This document shows, piece by piece, positions 26,566-35,009 of a stretch of 64,000 bases of DNA. Position numbers and translations under genes: made by a program. The stretch covers positions 620,001-684,000 of the forward strand of contig NZ_CP082248.1 of the NCBI RefSeq assembly GCF_019879105.1, written 5' to 3'. Position 1 is the first letter of the stretch, and each line of letters opens with the position of its first letter. This stretch comes from Natrinema sp. SYSU A 869 (GTDB taxonomy: Archaea > Halobacteriota > Halobacteria > Halobacteriales > Natrialbaceae). A model generated the notes under the pieces. It worked only from the letters and a program-made list of their open reading frames with translations. It was not told the DNA's origin and did not search any database.

Positions 26566-27547
26566 ACTGCACCAGATTCAACCAGAGAAGCGACTCTAAC
26601 CCCGCTTCTGACCACCGCATCCATTGATTCTTACACCGCTTCGAAACTTCACCCCTGGCTCGTTCGACCACGTTTGACGTCCACGGAACCTGCTGTTGGT
26701 CAAGCGCGAGTTCCGCGAACGTCACAGTTGCTTCTGCCCATTCCTGGAGGTACGCCGTAGCTTTCGGGGAGTCTTGACGCTCTAACCTCCAGGCTTCCTT
26801 CCGGAGAGTCTCGAGCGTTTGGTCGATCCGCGAGCGAATCGCCAAACGCTCATTCCTCGGTGCATGGAGTGCAACAGAGTTCTTCAGATGGAACAGATCA
26901 TCCGTAACGCCAGAGACGATTGCTTTCCGTTCGGAGAGCGGAAACGCATCATCTTTTCAGAGCTTGTACCCGAGCGTTCGACCGACGTGAACGAGATCGA
27001 GCTGGTGAGATCGATCACCACTCTCGAACGCATCGACGAGCGCCTTCTCGGCGTCACTGACGACCGTGGCGTCGTCAGTGACCGCCTCAGTCTCTTCGAG
27101 GGCTTCTGCTGTTTCATCCCAGGATTCGTTAACGTTGACGTCTAAGAGTGTGGTTTCTGTGTCGTCACTCTCGGCTGTTTGCCCGAGGGTGACGTTGACA
27201 TCATGGTAGGAGCAGTGATCCTGCTGGCTATGACACTTCGTTCCATCAGGAACGACAGTGTCTGCGTTCGTCCCAGGAAGCCGATCACGAACGAAGTCAC
27301 CGAGCTTGCTGCTGTATTCACGGACTCGCCGGTTGAGCGTCGAAATTGAGGGCATGGGAGTGAAGCCGTCGCCGTGGGCGACGGCATCACGATAGCTGAG
27401 CGAAGTAGCGAGTTCGGCAGCCTGGAGTGAGATATCCTCTTGATAGATGCGCTGGCCGTCGAAGTCGATAAGATCCTTGAGCGGACGGAAATAGGTCGGG
27501 TCGCCGTCGATAGCAGCCATTCGAGCAGTTCTCTGATTCACCAACAA
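26456..27547 (-). pseudogene. ISH6-type transposase with internal TGA
   Basis: One continuous frame of 364 codons broken by a TGA at 26957-26959 (LGYKL*KDDAFPLSERKA), where Trp would fit (TGG to TGA). The N-terminal part has MAAIDGDPTYFRPLKDLIDFDGQRIYQ and VPDGTKCHSQQDHCSY. The C-terminal part has VPWTSNVVERARGEVSKRCKNQWMRWS, with a likely catalytic Glu. A single nonsense change inactivates it unless read through. Start not certain; no ATG before codon 10. Confidence 0.7.
26521..27385. repeat. Intragenic hairpins in ISH6-type transposase gene
   Basis: Seen directly: 26521-26555 (11-bp stem, 13-base loop), 27003-27020 (6 bp, 6-base loop), 27053-27082 (12 bp, 6-base loop) and 27365-27385 (9 bp, 3-base loop). 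Fewer than in the other elements but of the same style. Confidence 0.8.
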
Positions 27548-27650
27548 CGTGCTTCACAAGAGCGCTGTTTGATGTCGATTGCTTTACCGCGTTATCTGAG
27601 CCTTCAATCTGACCAAGTGTTTACAAGCTAGCTATCCGATATCCAAGTGG

Positions 27651-27938
27651 ATGGACGGCGTTCTCTGGTATCTGCTTGCGAGTTCTCGCGGCGGTCCGAC
27701 TCGCGTCCGGATCATCCGAGCGCTTAACGAGCGGCCGCGGAACGCCAACGAACTTGCGACCGAACTCGACATGGATTACACGACAATTCGCCACCATCTC
27801 GATGTGTTGCTGGACAACAACGTAGTCAGGACGGGCGGCGGCAACTACGGCACCGTGTACCTGTTCACCGATCAGGTGAAATCGAACTGGAATACTGTCG
27901 ATGAGATCCTTGAGACAGTCGACCCAGAAGAGCCGTAA
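27651..27938 (+). CDS. ArsR-like winged-helix regulator
   Basis: 95 residues. VLWYLLASSRGGPTRVRIIRALNERPRNANELATELDMDYTTIRHHLDVLLDNNVVRTGG is a full ArsR/GntR-like winged helix. It stands 54 bases before a small membrane protein gene and the halocyanin lipoprotein gene, an arrangement I recognise as recurring in haloarchaea. No metal-binding cysteines are seen, so the signal is unknown. Confidence 0.85.
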   Translation: MDGVLWYLLASSRGGPTRVRIIRALNERPRNANELATELDMDYTTIRHHLDVLLDNNVVRTGGGNYGTVYLFTDQVKSNWNTVDEILETVDPEEP

Positions 27939-27992
27939 TTTGGGACAAAATTTGGATAGCACCTATAACGATGACGACGAAATAGCAATCTG

Positions 27993-28295
27993 ATGGAAGC
28001 CTGGCTCAACGCGGCGAGGGCGGCAGCGGGGGTGAATGTAGTACTCTTGCTCGCTCTTGGTTCGGTCTGGCTTCACAATTACCGGCAGCACGGTGCTCGC
28101 CACACGCTTGGGCTCCTCGTGTTTGCCGCGTTGCTCCTCGTTCAAAACGGTCTCTGGCTGTATTTCTACGTTCTTCACCCGGACTTCATCGGCTGGTTCG
28201 TCAATTCTGGTACTGACGTGCAGGTCGGTGTGACGATGTTGTGCGGTCTTGAGCTTGTTGCACTGCTGTTTTTAACCCGAATTACGTGGCTTTGA
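27993..28295 (+). CDS. Small three-span membrane protein
   Basis: 100 residues: three hydrophobic segments (about 11-27, 37-58 and 77-96). Position between a wHTH regulator and a secreted redox lipoprotein matches a small haloarchaeal membrane family (DUF7521, from memory). Possibly a sensor or quinone-interacting partner; no motif supports a specific role. Confidence 0.75.
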   Translation: MEAWLNAARAAAGVNVVLLLALGSVWLHNYRQHGARHTLGLLVFAALLLVQNGLWLYFYVLHPDFIGWFVNSGTDVQVGVTMLCGLELVALLFLTRITWL

Positions 28296-28374
28296 CAGGT
28301 CTCTCGCCAACTTTGGACGAATTTTGGATGAAGTCCGGAAAATGACCTTATGCTGAAACGTCGACCGATCAGGT

Positions 28375-29379
28375 ATGCGCCTGAACCGACGCACACTACT
28401 CGGGGCGACAGCTGGAGCGATCACCATGGCGGGATGCCTTGGGTCCGATAATTCGAGCGGCGAACCGGTGTCTAGTCCTGGCAACGAGAGTGGGAACGAA
28501 ACTAACGGCGGAAACGAAACGGGCGACAATGGGTCATCCAGTGACCCAGCGGGTCCGACGGTGCAGGTCTACTGCCACTGTGATCGCGAGCCTATCCTCG
28601 TGGGGCCGACCGGCCAGACGCTGTACATGTTCGAGCAGGATACGCAGGGTGAAGGGGCGAGCGCCTGTTATGATGACTGCGCTGAGAACTGGCCGCCGCT
28701 GACGGTTGACGAGGAACCGACCGTCGGTGAAGACGTTGCGGCCGAGGTAACGACGTTCGAACGTGAGGACGGGTCGATGCAGGTGGCTGCAAACGGTTGG
28801 CCGCTGTACTACTTTGCTCGTGACCAGGCGTTGGGCGATGTCGAAGGCCAGGGCCTCAACGATGTCTGGTGGGTCCTTGACCCTGACGGGGCTTCCATCC
28901 GATCTGACCTCGGGTCGCATAGCCATGGTGGCGACGTGCCGGAAAGTCCGTCTGAGAACGCTGATGTCGCGATGGTGTCCGATGATGGACACCACTTCGA
29001 TCCCCACCTTGTCTGGATCGAACCGGGCGGCACTGTGACGTGGACGCTGGAGAGCGGGAGCCATACGACGACCGCCTACTCTGCTGATGTAGAAAAACCA
29101 CAGCGGATTCCCGACGATGCAGATGGCTGGGATAGCGGCATCCTGCAAGAGGAGGGAGACACGTTCGAACACACATTTGACGTTGAGGGTGTGTACGACT
29201 ACTTCTGCCAGCCCCACGAAGGAATGGGGATGGTGGGAAGTGTGATCGTTGGCGAGCCAGATCCGCACGAACAACCCGGACTCGAACTACCCCAAGAGGA
29301 CTTGCCAGACGGGGCGCGAGAGATGCTCGAACAGTTGAATCAGGCGGCAAACGAGGCACTCGGGCATACACACGAGTGA
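28375..29379 (+). CDS. Tat lipoprotein: DUF-repeat domain fused to halocyanin
   Basis: 334 residues. Twin-arginine signal RRTLLGATAGAITMAGC with lipobox Cys21, then a Ser/Gly/Asn-rich linker. Residues about 65-180 form a secreted-repeat module with two units (ILVGPTGQTLYMFEQD..., then MQVAANGWPLYYFARDQALGDV; PF03640-like). Residues about 200-300 are a type I copper domain with His in SGSHTTT and a Cys-His-Met cluster YFCQPHEGMGM, all blue-copper ligands. The C-terminal helix is acidic. I infer a membrane-attached electron carrier outside the cell. Operon with the two preceding genes. Confidence 0.88.
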   Translation: MRLNRRTLLGATAGAITMAGCLGSDNSSGEPVSSPGNESGNETNGGNETGDNGSSSDPAGPTVQVYCHCDREPILVGPTGQTLYMFEQDTQGEGASACYDDCAENWPPLTVDEEPTVGEDVAAEVTTFEREDGSMQVAANGWPLYYFARDQALGDVEGQGLNDVWWVLDPDGASIRSDLGSHSHGGDVPESPSENADVAMVSDDGHHFDPHLVWIEPGGTVTWTLESGSHTTTAYSADVEKPQRIPDDADGWDSGILQEEGDTFEHTFDVEGVYDYFCQPHEGMGMVGSVIVGEPDPHEQPGLELPQEDLPDGAREMLEQLNQAANEALGHTHE

Positions 29380-29482
29380 TCGCCTGAGGACTCGGAGCGG
29401 CTACTCTCTATTAATCGCTAATCCCGAAAGTCACTGGCATAGGACAACGAGCAGATAATCCACTGGAACCTATAGTAGTCCT

Positions 29483-29820
29483 ATGGTCGTACTCCTCGAA
29501 TTCACGATCGATGCCGAGGGATTCGTAATAGGCGAGATTCTCAAGCAGGCAACGGGTGTCTATACCGTTGAATTGGAGCGGGTCATCCCGCTGGGTGAAC
29601 GCCCTATCCCCTTCCTATGGGTGACAAGCGACGACCTCGATACGTTTGAAGAGAATGTCCTCTCACACCCTCTCGTGCAGAAGGTCCACAAACTGGAGCG
29701 AATCGATGATCACGGCCTCTATCGAATTGAATGGGCGGAGGACCCGCCCAACAATCTGCTCGTAGGCATCCAGAACACGAATGGAACCCTCCTTGATGCC
29801 CACGGCGGTGAGAACTGGTT
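29483..29820 (+). pseudogene. bat-type HTH_10 regulator, 3'-truncated
   Basis: MVVLLEFTIDAEGFVIGEIL...ELERVIPLGERPIPFLW...LERIDDHGLYRIEW is the N-terminal half of the bacterio-opsin-activator-like regulators of haloarchaea (usually about 215 residues). After GTLLDAHGGENW the frame leaves the family and ends at 29998 over another gene. The C-terminal HTH_10 is missing, so it is non-functional. Confidence 0.7.
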
Positions 29821-29841
29821 TTCACCGATGTTCGCCAACAT

Positions 29842-30231
29842 ATGTCGGACGAAAACTGTTGTCAGGGGAAGGACAGCCGTCCACACATCGTCGCGGCTGA
29901 TGGTGGCTAACGGGCCGATGAGATCTTTACTGCCCTCGCCGATAGGCAGCGACGGTGCGTACTCCACTGTCTCCAGAACGAAGAGCGGGCCTCACTGACC
30001 GATGTCGCGATGCAGATCGCTACGTGGGAATACGACGCTTCACCCGATGATATGCCAGACGAGGCGATCGAGGAATACAAGGTGATGCTTTTCCACCACC
30101 ATCTCCCGAAACTCCGTGAAGCACGCCTTGTCGAATATGACGAGCGCTCGCAACAACTCCTCTTGCGTGAGTGTCCCGACCTCGTCGAGGTCTGCCTCGA
30201 ACACTGTCAGGAGCAGGATCTCCCCGGCTGA
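29842..30231 (+). pseudogene. Haloarchaeal wHTH protein (DUF7344 type) with in-frame stop
   Basis: From the ATG at 29842: MSDENCCQGKDSRPHIVAADGG, TAA, then RADEIFTALADRQRRCVLHCLQ...FHHHLPKLREARLVEYDE. DEIFTALADRQRR is the characteristic start of this winged-helix family. The stop at 29908-29910 lies before the domain; no good start follows until ATG 30010. Either a nonsense mutation or a shortened protein. It is fused to the truncated bat gene. Confidence 0.6.
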
Positions 30232-30232
30232 C

Positions 30233-30487
30233 CTACTCGAGATCATACAGAATAAGCGTACCCTCACCGCGAATAGTGACCTCCAGTCCCTCATAGAAGA
30301 ACGTGATCACAACCACGTTACAGCTGCGGACGAGCGTATCAACGGCGTCAGTCGAAATGTGCTCTCTTAACGGTGTGAGGTCCATCGGGTCAGCGTCTCG
30401 AACACGAGCAACTGCATGGAGCAACGCTCTCGACGGTAACTCATCTTCTGTGAAGTCAAAGCGGTGTTCAGTCCCATGGTCTGTCAT
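30233..30487 (-). CDS. HalOD1 output-domain protein
   Basis: 84 residues from the ATG at 30487 (an in-frame extension to 30697 is not credible). RALLHAVARVRDADPMDLTPLREHISTDAVDTLVRS...VVVITFFYEGLEVTIRGEGTLILYD has the fold and spacing of HalOD1, a small haloarchaeal output domain thought to act in signalling. Convergent with the preceding gene, one base apart. Confidence 0.82.
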   Translation of the reverse strand: MTDHGTEHRFDFTEDELPSRALLHAVARVRDADPMDLTPLREHISTDAVDTLVRSCNVVVITFFYEGLEVTIRGEGTLILYDLE

Positions 30488-30708
30488 TATATTCCTCCAG
30501 ACGGGGCGGCAGCAGTCCCCACAGGGTGTGGGACTATAACATGCATGGATGGGAGTGTAATGACTATTCATGGGGCCGTTAGAGCGTTCATGGAGCGCCT
30601 CGATCTCGCGGACCGAGATAAAGGATGGACTCTCGAGCACTATCCCCATGCTGCGAGCGCCGGGGGTAGAGACACAAACTGTCACCCACATATCCAATAT
30701 AGAGGGAG

Positions 30709-30879
30709 ATGGTGGACGATCCCGATCTCGGCTCCGGCGAGTTGCGTGATCCGGAGATCATGAAGGCGTGGAACGTGTGGTGCCGTCGAGGAGTCATTCT
30801 CCCGGGATACGCGAGGGACATCGCCAGACTGCGCCGCCTACACCGAGAATGGGGCCGAGAGGAAGAGCCGTTGCGGTAA
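30709..30879 (+). CDS. 56-residue hypothetical protein
   Basis: MVDDPDLGSGELRDPEIMKAWNVWCRRGVILPGY...LRRLHREWGREEEPLR. Acidic then basic-helical with good codon bias; AGAGGGAG just before the ATG could be a ribosome binding site. Probably a mobile-element accessory protein. Function unknown. Confidence 0.5.
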   Translation: MVDDPDLGSGELRDPEIMKAWNVWCRRGVILPGYARDIARLRRLHREWGREEEPLR

Positions 30880-31358
30880 CGGAGCAGCCCACCAATAGGA
30901 TTTACCGCTGGAAGACCCGGCCAAGAGTGAGAGAGAAAGGTTTCACTCCCAAACCATAGGACAGTACCCGCTCGAGCGCGACGCTCTCCTGAGGACTTAT
31001 TGTGGCACAGTAACATGGTCTATATGCAGGGGCAGCTGGACATCCCCGGTTCAACCCCCTGCAGAGGAGGATTGAGCTACCTCGGCCACCACTTCCCGAC
31101 GTAGCTTTTCAGTGCTATCGACGTCCTCGAGGTCGTCGCAGGAGACGTTTTCCCCAAGCGAAGACGGCACAGCCGAGTCGACCGACGATCGAGAATCGCA
31201 AGGCGGCAGAGGGAAAAATCCCCAGCAGAAATTTCACCTCACCCTCTGGCGAGTCGACCGACGGTTGCGAGGAGTAGATCGTGACTGTCGCCGAGCAGTT
31301 CGATGACCTTCCGAAGAAAGCGGTGACCGAGCCGGTGATCATGAATAAGACCGCACGG

Positions 31359-31556
31359 TCAAAGTATCCCGACGAAAAGCTCGAATCCGTTGATAATCGT
31401 CTCCTCATCGGGCTTCGAGAGGTAGGGCTCGAGGCTCTGATAGTCGTCCCAGCCACCGACTTCCATTACAACCCGTGGCTTCATCCGTTCCCGAACGAGC
31501 ATCGTATGCGCGCAGTATCAGCGAAGGTCATGCGAGGAGATTACGATTGTGTTCCG
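31359..31556 (-). pseudogene. Tyrosine recombinase C-terminal remnant with stop
   Basis: Minus strand reads VISSHDLR, TGA, YCAHTMLVRERMKPRVVMEVGGWDDYQSLEPYLSKPDEETI. HxxR, GW and the Tyr nucleophile of the integrase family are visible. A stop interrupts the catalytic block and the 5' part is replaced by the gene at 31541. It differs clearly from the integrase at 33196, so it came from another element. Confidence 0.75.
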
Positions 31557-32524
31557 ACTGACGTCCCGGGGTTGAACTCCGTCAAGTCCTCAATCCGCTG
31601 TTCTAGTTCTCCAACTTCCTGCCGCAACTCCTCAGCTTCTGGATCGTCACTCAACGCCAGTTGGTCTTTCAGTCCTTGGAGACGGCTTTCCTTGCTTTCC
31701 TCGTCAACCTCGGCTTTGCGGACGTATTCGCGTTCGTCGATCTCGTACACCGCCGACTCTGAGAGTTCAGTCACCTCAAGCGCCTCATCGACCTTCTCGC
31801 GATCAACGGACATGAGCCGCTCGCGAGGGATACCGGCATCTTCGAGCACACGGAGCACCTCCTCGTCGGCTTTGAGCGAGCGGTTGCGTCGAGTCGTGCG
31901 TTGGACCGATCCATACTGGCCGTACACCGGCTTATCATGGTGAAGCCGGTCAAGAAGAACTTCACGAACCTCTGTGCGAAGGTCGCCCGCATTCCGTTGG
32001 ACATCCGAGAGTAGTGTATAGAGATTGATGAGCACTGGCGTCTCCCACTCGTCGAGTTCCGCTGGATTATGCCGCTCGAGAGCGTCGATCAAGAGCAGCA
32101 TGTCGGCGTAGACGTCAAGATCTGGTTCCGTCCGGTCTTGATTCTGCTCGTCAGTGGAGGGAGAGACACCCTTGATGAGTTGCGAGGTTGTTGGCTCGTC
32201 GGTCTCAGTGAGCGTCCCCGCCCGGTCGTTACACTCATAGCGAGGGTGAAGACTCAGAACTGCCGCGTACGGTTCCGCGTCCAGGGGGAGCCGTTGGAGG
32301 TCGAATGTGCCCCCAGAATCGGTGATTCGGCCGGCTAAGGTCTCGAATTGGTCGCGTTGCAACGGCTGCGAGTCGCCGGTATCGGTGAACTTAATCACGA
32401 TACGGGACTCTTGAGCGCTGATAATACGAAACTGCTTCTCAGTGAGCGGTGTTGTGAGTGTGGCGTCCTCTCCAAGAGCATCGCATTCATCGAGGAGTGT
32501 CTGCCAGCTCGTCCCAAAAGGCAT
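31541..32524 (-). CDS. Unknown 327-residue protein with C-terminal coiled coil
   Basis: MPFGTSWQTLLDECDALGEDATLTTPLTEKQFRI...; a beta-rich N-terminal domain (about 1-105), an acidic linker, a helical middle (LLLIDALERHNPAELDEWETPVLINLY...), and a coiled-coil end (LKDQLALSDDPEAEELRQEVGELEQRIEDL). Codon use is typical. It occurs here beside integrase debris, so it probably belongs to a mobile element. Family not recognised. Confidence 0.65.
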   Translation of the reverse strand: MPFGTSWQTLLDECDALGEDATLTTPLTEKQFRIISAQESRIVIKFTDTGDSQPLQRDQFETLAGRITDSGGTFDLQRLPLDAEPYAAVLSLHPRYECNDRAGTLTETDEPTTSQLIKGVSPSTDEQNQDRTEPDLDVYADMLLLIDALERHNPAELDEWETPVLINLYTLLSDVQRNAGDLRTEVREVLLDRLHHDKPVYGQYGSVQRTTRRNRSLKADEEVLRVLEDAGIPRERLMSVDREKVDEALEVTELSESAVYEIDEREYVRKAEVDEESKESRLQGLKDQLALSDDPEAEELRQEVGELEQRIEDLTEFNPGTSVGTQS

Positions 32525-32738
32525 GGCCGTATGTAGTGGCCCAACGAAAAAACGTCTTCCCTTGCTCTACAGACCGTCATAGAGAGGTTTACCACCTCGA
32601 CACTATCCTTGATCGAGAGGGTGTTATAGAATGATCCGCATGACGTTCTTTTCACTCAATCTGGAGCGAACTATCCGTTCACTACACGTGCGAACTGAAC
32701 ACCAGAAGTGTTATTTACTCATTCAAGTCATCTAATGT

Positions 32739-33086
32739 ATGGGAGACGAAATTTCGTTTGATGGCCGGTCACTTGTTGGCGTTGCGAACGACGAAGACGG
32801 GGAAGTGGGTGCAGATACCGTCTTCCATTTTGAACAGGCCGGCGAACGAATCTATGCAAACTACTCTGGTGGCGATATTATAGATGGGCACTTGGTTGGG
32901 ACATTCGATGGGGAACAATGGGACATCAGATACACCCAAATAAATACGGATAATGAAACCGCAACTGGCCACTCTGTTGGTGATGTCGAACTCCTCAACG
33001 ATGGGCGTATTAGAGTTGAAGATAAGTGGGAGTGGGAATCAAAATCCGGTACTGGCGAGTCAATTCATGAAGAAATTGACCAGTAG
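32739..33086 (+). CDS. Small beta-sheet protein (n-acetylglutamate-synthase-like annotation family)
   Basis: 115 residues: ISFDGRSLVGVANDEDGEVGADTVFHFEQAGERIYANYSGGDIIDGHLVGTF ... RIRVEDKWEWESKSGTGESI. Matches a widespread small bacterial family often mis-named n-acetylglutamate synthase: antiparallel beta strands, WxYSGG-like motif and EKWxW near the end. No enzyme function is established. Bacterial relatives suggest horizontal transfer; AT content is slightly higher than in neighbours. Confidence 0.65.
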   Translation: MGDEISFDGRSLVGVANDEDGEVGADTVFHFEQAGERIYANYSGGDIIDGHLVGTFDGEQWDIRYTQINTDNETATGHSVGDVELLNDGRIRVEDKWEWESKSGTGESIHEEIDQ

Positions 33087-33126
33087 ATAGTCCTAACAAA
33101 TCATATCTCGTCTGGTCACTACTTGA

Positions 33127-33300
33127 CCTGTACTTACCGTTTGTCGGGTAGTCACAGAGAGAGGAACTTTTCTATGACACCCTGTTGGTCGAATGTTACG
33201 CTAGGCCAGCGTCCTCGAAAGCCTTATTGACTACGTCGGCAGTTGGAGCGTTCAGATAGGGTTCGATTGCTTGGAACGAATCCCAACCACCGACCGCCAT
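33127..33300 (-). repeat. 174-bp repeat (integrase end plus downstream), copy 2
   Basis: Inverted partner of 18642-18815. Includes the last 35 codons of the integrase and about 70 downstream bases (GTGTCATAGAAA...GACTACCCGACAAACGGTAAGTACAGG) with a small indel. Confidence 0.75.
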
Positions 33301-33909
33301 GACAACTCGAGGGTTCACCTGCTTATCAACGAGAAGCCGCTGTGCATACCGGCGTCGGAGATCGTGAGAACTTACGTACTGATAGTCGTCATCACCCGTC
33401 TCGTCGGCTGTGCGTTCTGCTGTACGCTTTATAACTGCACGCACACCACGCTCAGTGAGATCGACCAGCGGCTCATCGCTATCGATATCTTCAGCGTTCT
33501 GATAGCGGTGGATGTCACCTTCCACGTCCTTCGGAAGATAGGCGTCTCGAGGCTTTCCGCCGTTGCCTGTGGTATCTTGTCCTTCAGGAACTCGAAGACG
33601 ATAGTGCTCCCCGCCGTCGGTGCGTTTGACGTGTTTCGGCTTTACTTGGGGAATTTCAAACGCTCGAAGCCCAACGTAGTCACCCAACTGGATGGTGTCA
33701 ATGACTGAAATTGAAACGTCGAAGTGGCATTCAGGATATCCGTTTCCGGACTCATCGACGAGTGGAACGACATCGTAATCGACGCGTCGAACTATCGCCG
33801 AAAAAGGGACCGAATACCACTCCGTAGCCGATGCAGTCCAGGGATACGTCGCGAGGTACCAGTCTTCGACCCCGACTCGGGATCGTCCCTCATGTTGTCC
33901 GACCGCCAC
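33196..33909 (-). pseudogene. Tyrosine recombinase/integrase, N-terminally truncated
   Basis: The native part runs from about 33720 to the stop at 33196: VIDTIQLGDYVGLRAFEIPQVK with the first catalytic Arg, YQYVSSHDLRRRYAQRLL with His-x-x-Arg, VVMAVGGWDSF (His/Trp position) and EPYLNAP with the Tyr nucleophile. The core-binding N-terminal domain is missing; the first 60 codons of the open frame overlap the 3' end of a membrane protein gene in another frame. Not functional as it stands unless the short form has trans activity. Confidence 0.75.
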
Positions 33910-34574
33910 GCCGGAAGGTCAACGGGGAGGTTCGACGCGGCGACACCGGAAATCACCCCCATCGAGGACGCCAACACGGCGATTTGTAGTTCGAATCGAC
34001 TAAAATCTAGCGAGTCGGACTGCAGGAGCGTCCACACCATTCCGGAAACGAACAGCACCACTCCAGCAATGGTCAACCACTTGTCTGCGACGGACAAACC
34101 GTCTTCCCGTTGCGTGAGTCGAATCACGACGACACCCGTGACGAAGTGGACGATGAACACTGCGAGGAGGGATCCCGCGATTGACAGTGCTGCGAACGGG
34201 TTCCACGACGGGAGCGCCGACATGAAACTGGCGAGCAGGTCGGTCGGAACGAGACCGGCGACGAACTGCACGAACGCCCGAAGCACTGCGGCAATCAGGG
34301 AGTCGATCACCGCGAGGATCCGGACCGCGAGTCGAACCTCGCCGTCGAGGAGCGCCCGCGCGAGGTCACGAACTAGTCCACTGTCGAGAAGTTCGGCGAG
34401 GAGAAAGAGGCCGAATGGCGGAATTACTCCCAACACGAAAACCCAGCGCACGACCCACGAAAGGACGCCGCTCCGGGGGACGGTTCGCGCGACGAACCAG
34501 ACGATAATGGCGAACGGAACGATTGCAAGCGGCGATTCCTGGAGGACGCTGAGCGTCGTTTCGAATATGGACAC
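33792..34574 (-). CDS. Polytopic membrane protein, unknown
   Basis: 260 residues with about five hydrophobic segments (LAIVPFAIIVWFVARTV; WVFVLGVIPPFGLFLLAELL; LSIAGSLLAVFIVHFVTGVVVI; WLTIAGVVLFVSGMVWTLL; IAVLASSMGVISGVAA) and a basic C-terminal tail. The N-terminal SPLAIVPF and VPRSGVLSWVVRW resemble haloarchaeal transporter-like small proteins. Family not recognised. It overlaps the integrase frame, marking a junction. Confidence 0.65.
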   Translation of the reverse strand: MSIFETTLSVLQESPLAIVPFAIIVWFVARTVPRSGVLSWVVRWVFVLGVIPPFGLFLLAELLDSGLVRDLARALLDGEVRLAVRILAVIDSLIAAVLRAFVQFVAGLVPTDLLASFMSALPSWNPFAALSIAGSLLAVFIVHFVTGVVVIRLTQREDGLSVADKWLTIAGVVLFVSGMVWTLLQSDSLDFSRFELQIAVLASSMGVISGVAASNLPVDLPAWRSDNMRDDPESGSKTGTSRRIPGLHRLRSGIRSLFRR

Positions 34575-34793
34575 GGAGCGGTGGACGCACTGAAACTGGA
34601 ACGAGAGTATTGAGAACTTTTCGGCTCCGGAAGTAAAAGAAAGAGAGCTCCCGATTCCGTTTTTGATCTCTTGCGTTTACACTCCGGTTCCGAGGGTACT
34701 GATGGATTTCGGGAGATTACGCTCGCCGCCGCAGTCTACAACGTCGAACTTATATGGTACACATACGGACAGAGGAGAACCAGATAGGCTCTC

Positions 34794-35009
34794 CTACTCC
34801 GGACCCGCAAGGACCTGCACATTGGACTGCGTCACGCAGAGACGAAACTCACCAACCGAGAATCTCACCTCGAGGTCATCGTTCGCTGAGTCGACGAGTT
34901 GCTTGAGCGCTTCGATGTCGATCACCCGTTGCAATTGGTACTCGTCATGACCGAGTCCCTGCTCTTCGAGTGCAGTGACGATCTCGAGGAGCAGATTTCG
35001 CTCACTCAT
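34794..35009 (-). CDS. HalOD1-like small signalling protein, copy A
   Basis: 71 residues: LLLEIVTALEEQGLGHDEYQLQRVIDIEALKQLVDSA...EVRFSVGEFRLCVTQSNVQVL, a HalOD1-type fold. It overlaps the ArdC stop by 8 bases and so is translated with it. The coupling of HalOD1 to ArdC is conserved in copy B. Confidence 0.75.
   Translation of the reverse strand: MSERNLLLEIVTALEEQGLGHDEYQLQRVIDIEALKQLVDSANDDLEVRFSVGEFRLCVTQSNVQVLAGPE

Larger units (their letters stand above)
26456..27600 (-). mobile_element. ISH6-type insertion sequence (ends not resolved)
   Basis: Contains one transposase gene of the ISH6/UPF0236-like type. I could not find a clear terminal repeat pair or target duplication; the left end lies within about 20 bases of 26450 and the right end between 27550 and 27640. 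The coupling-protein gene to the left lacks its 5' part and nothing like it follows on the right, which suggests a deletion next to the element. Confidence 0.65.
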
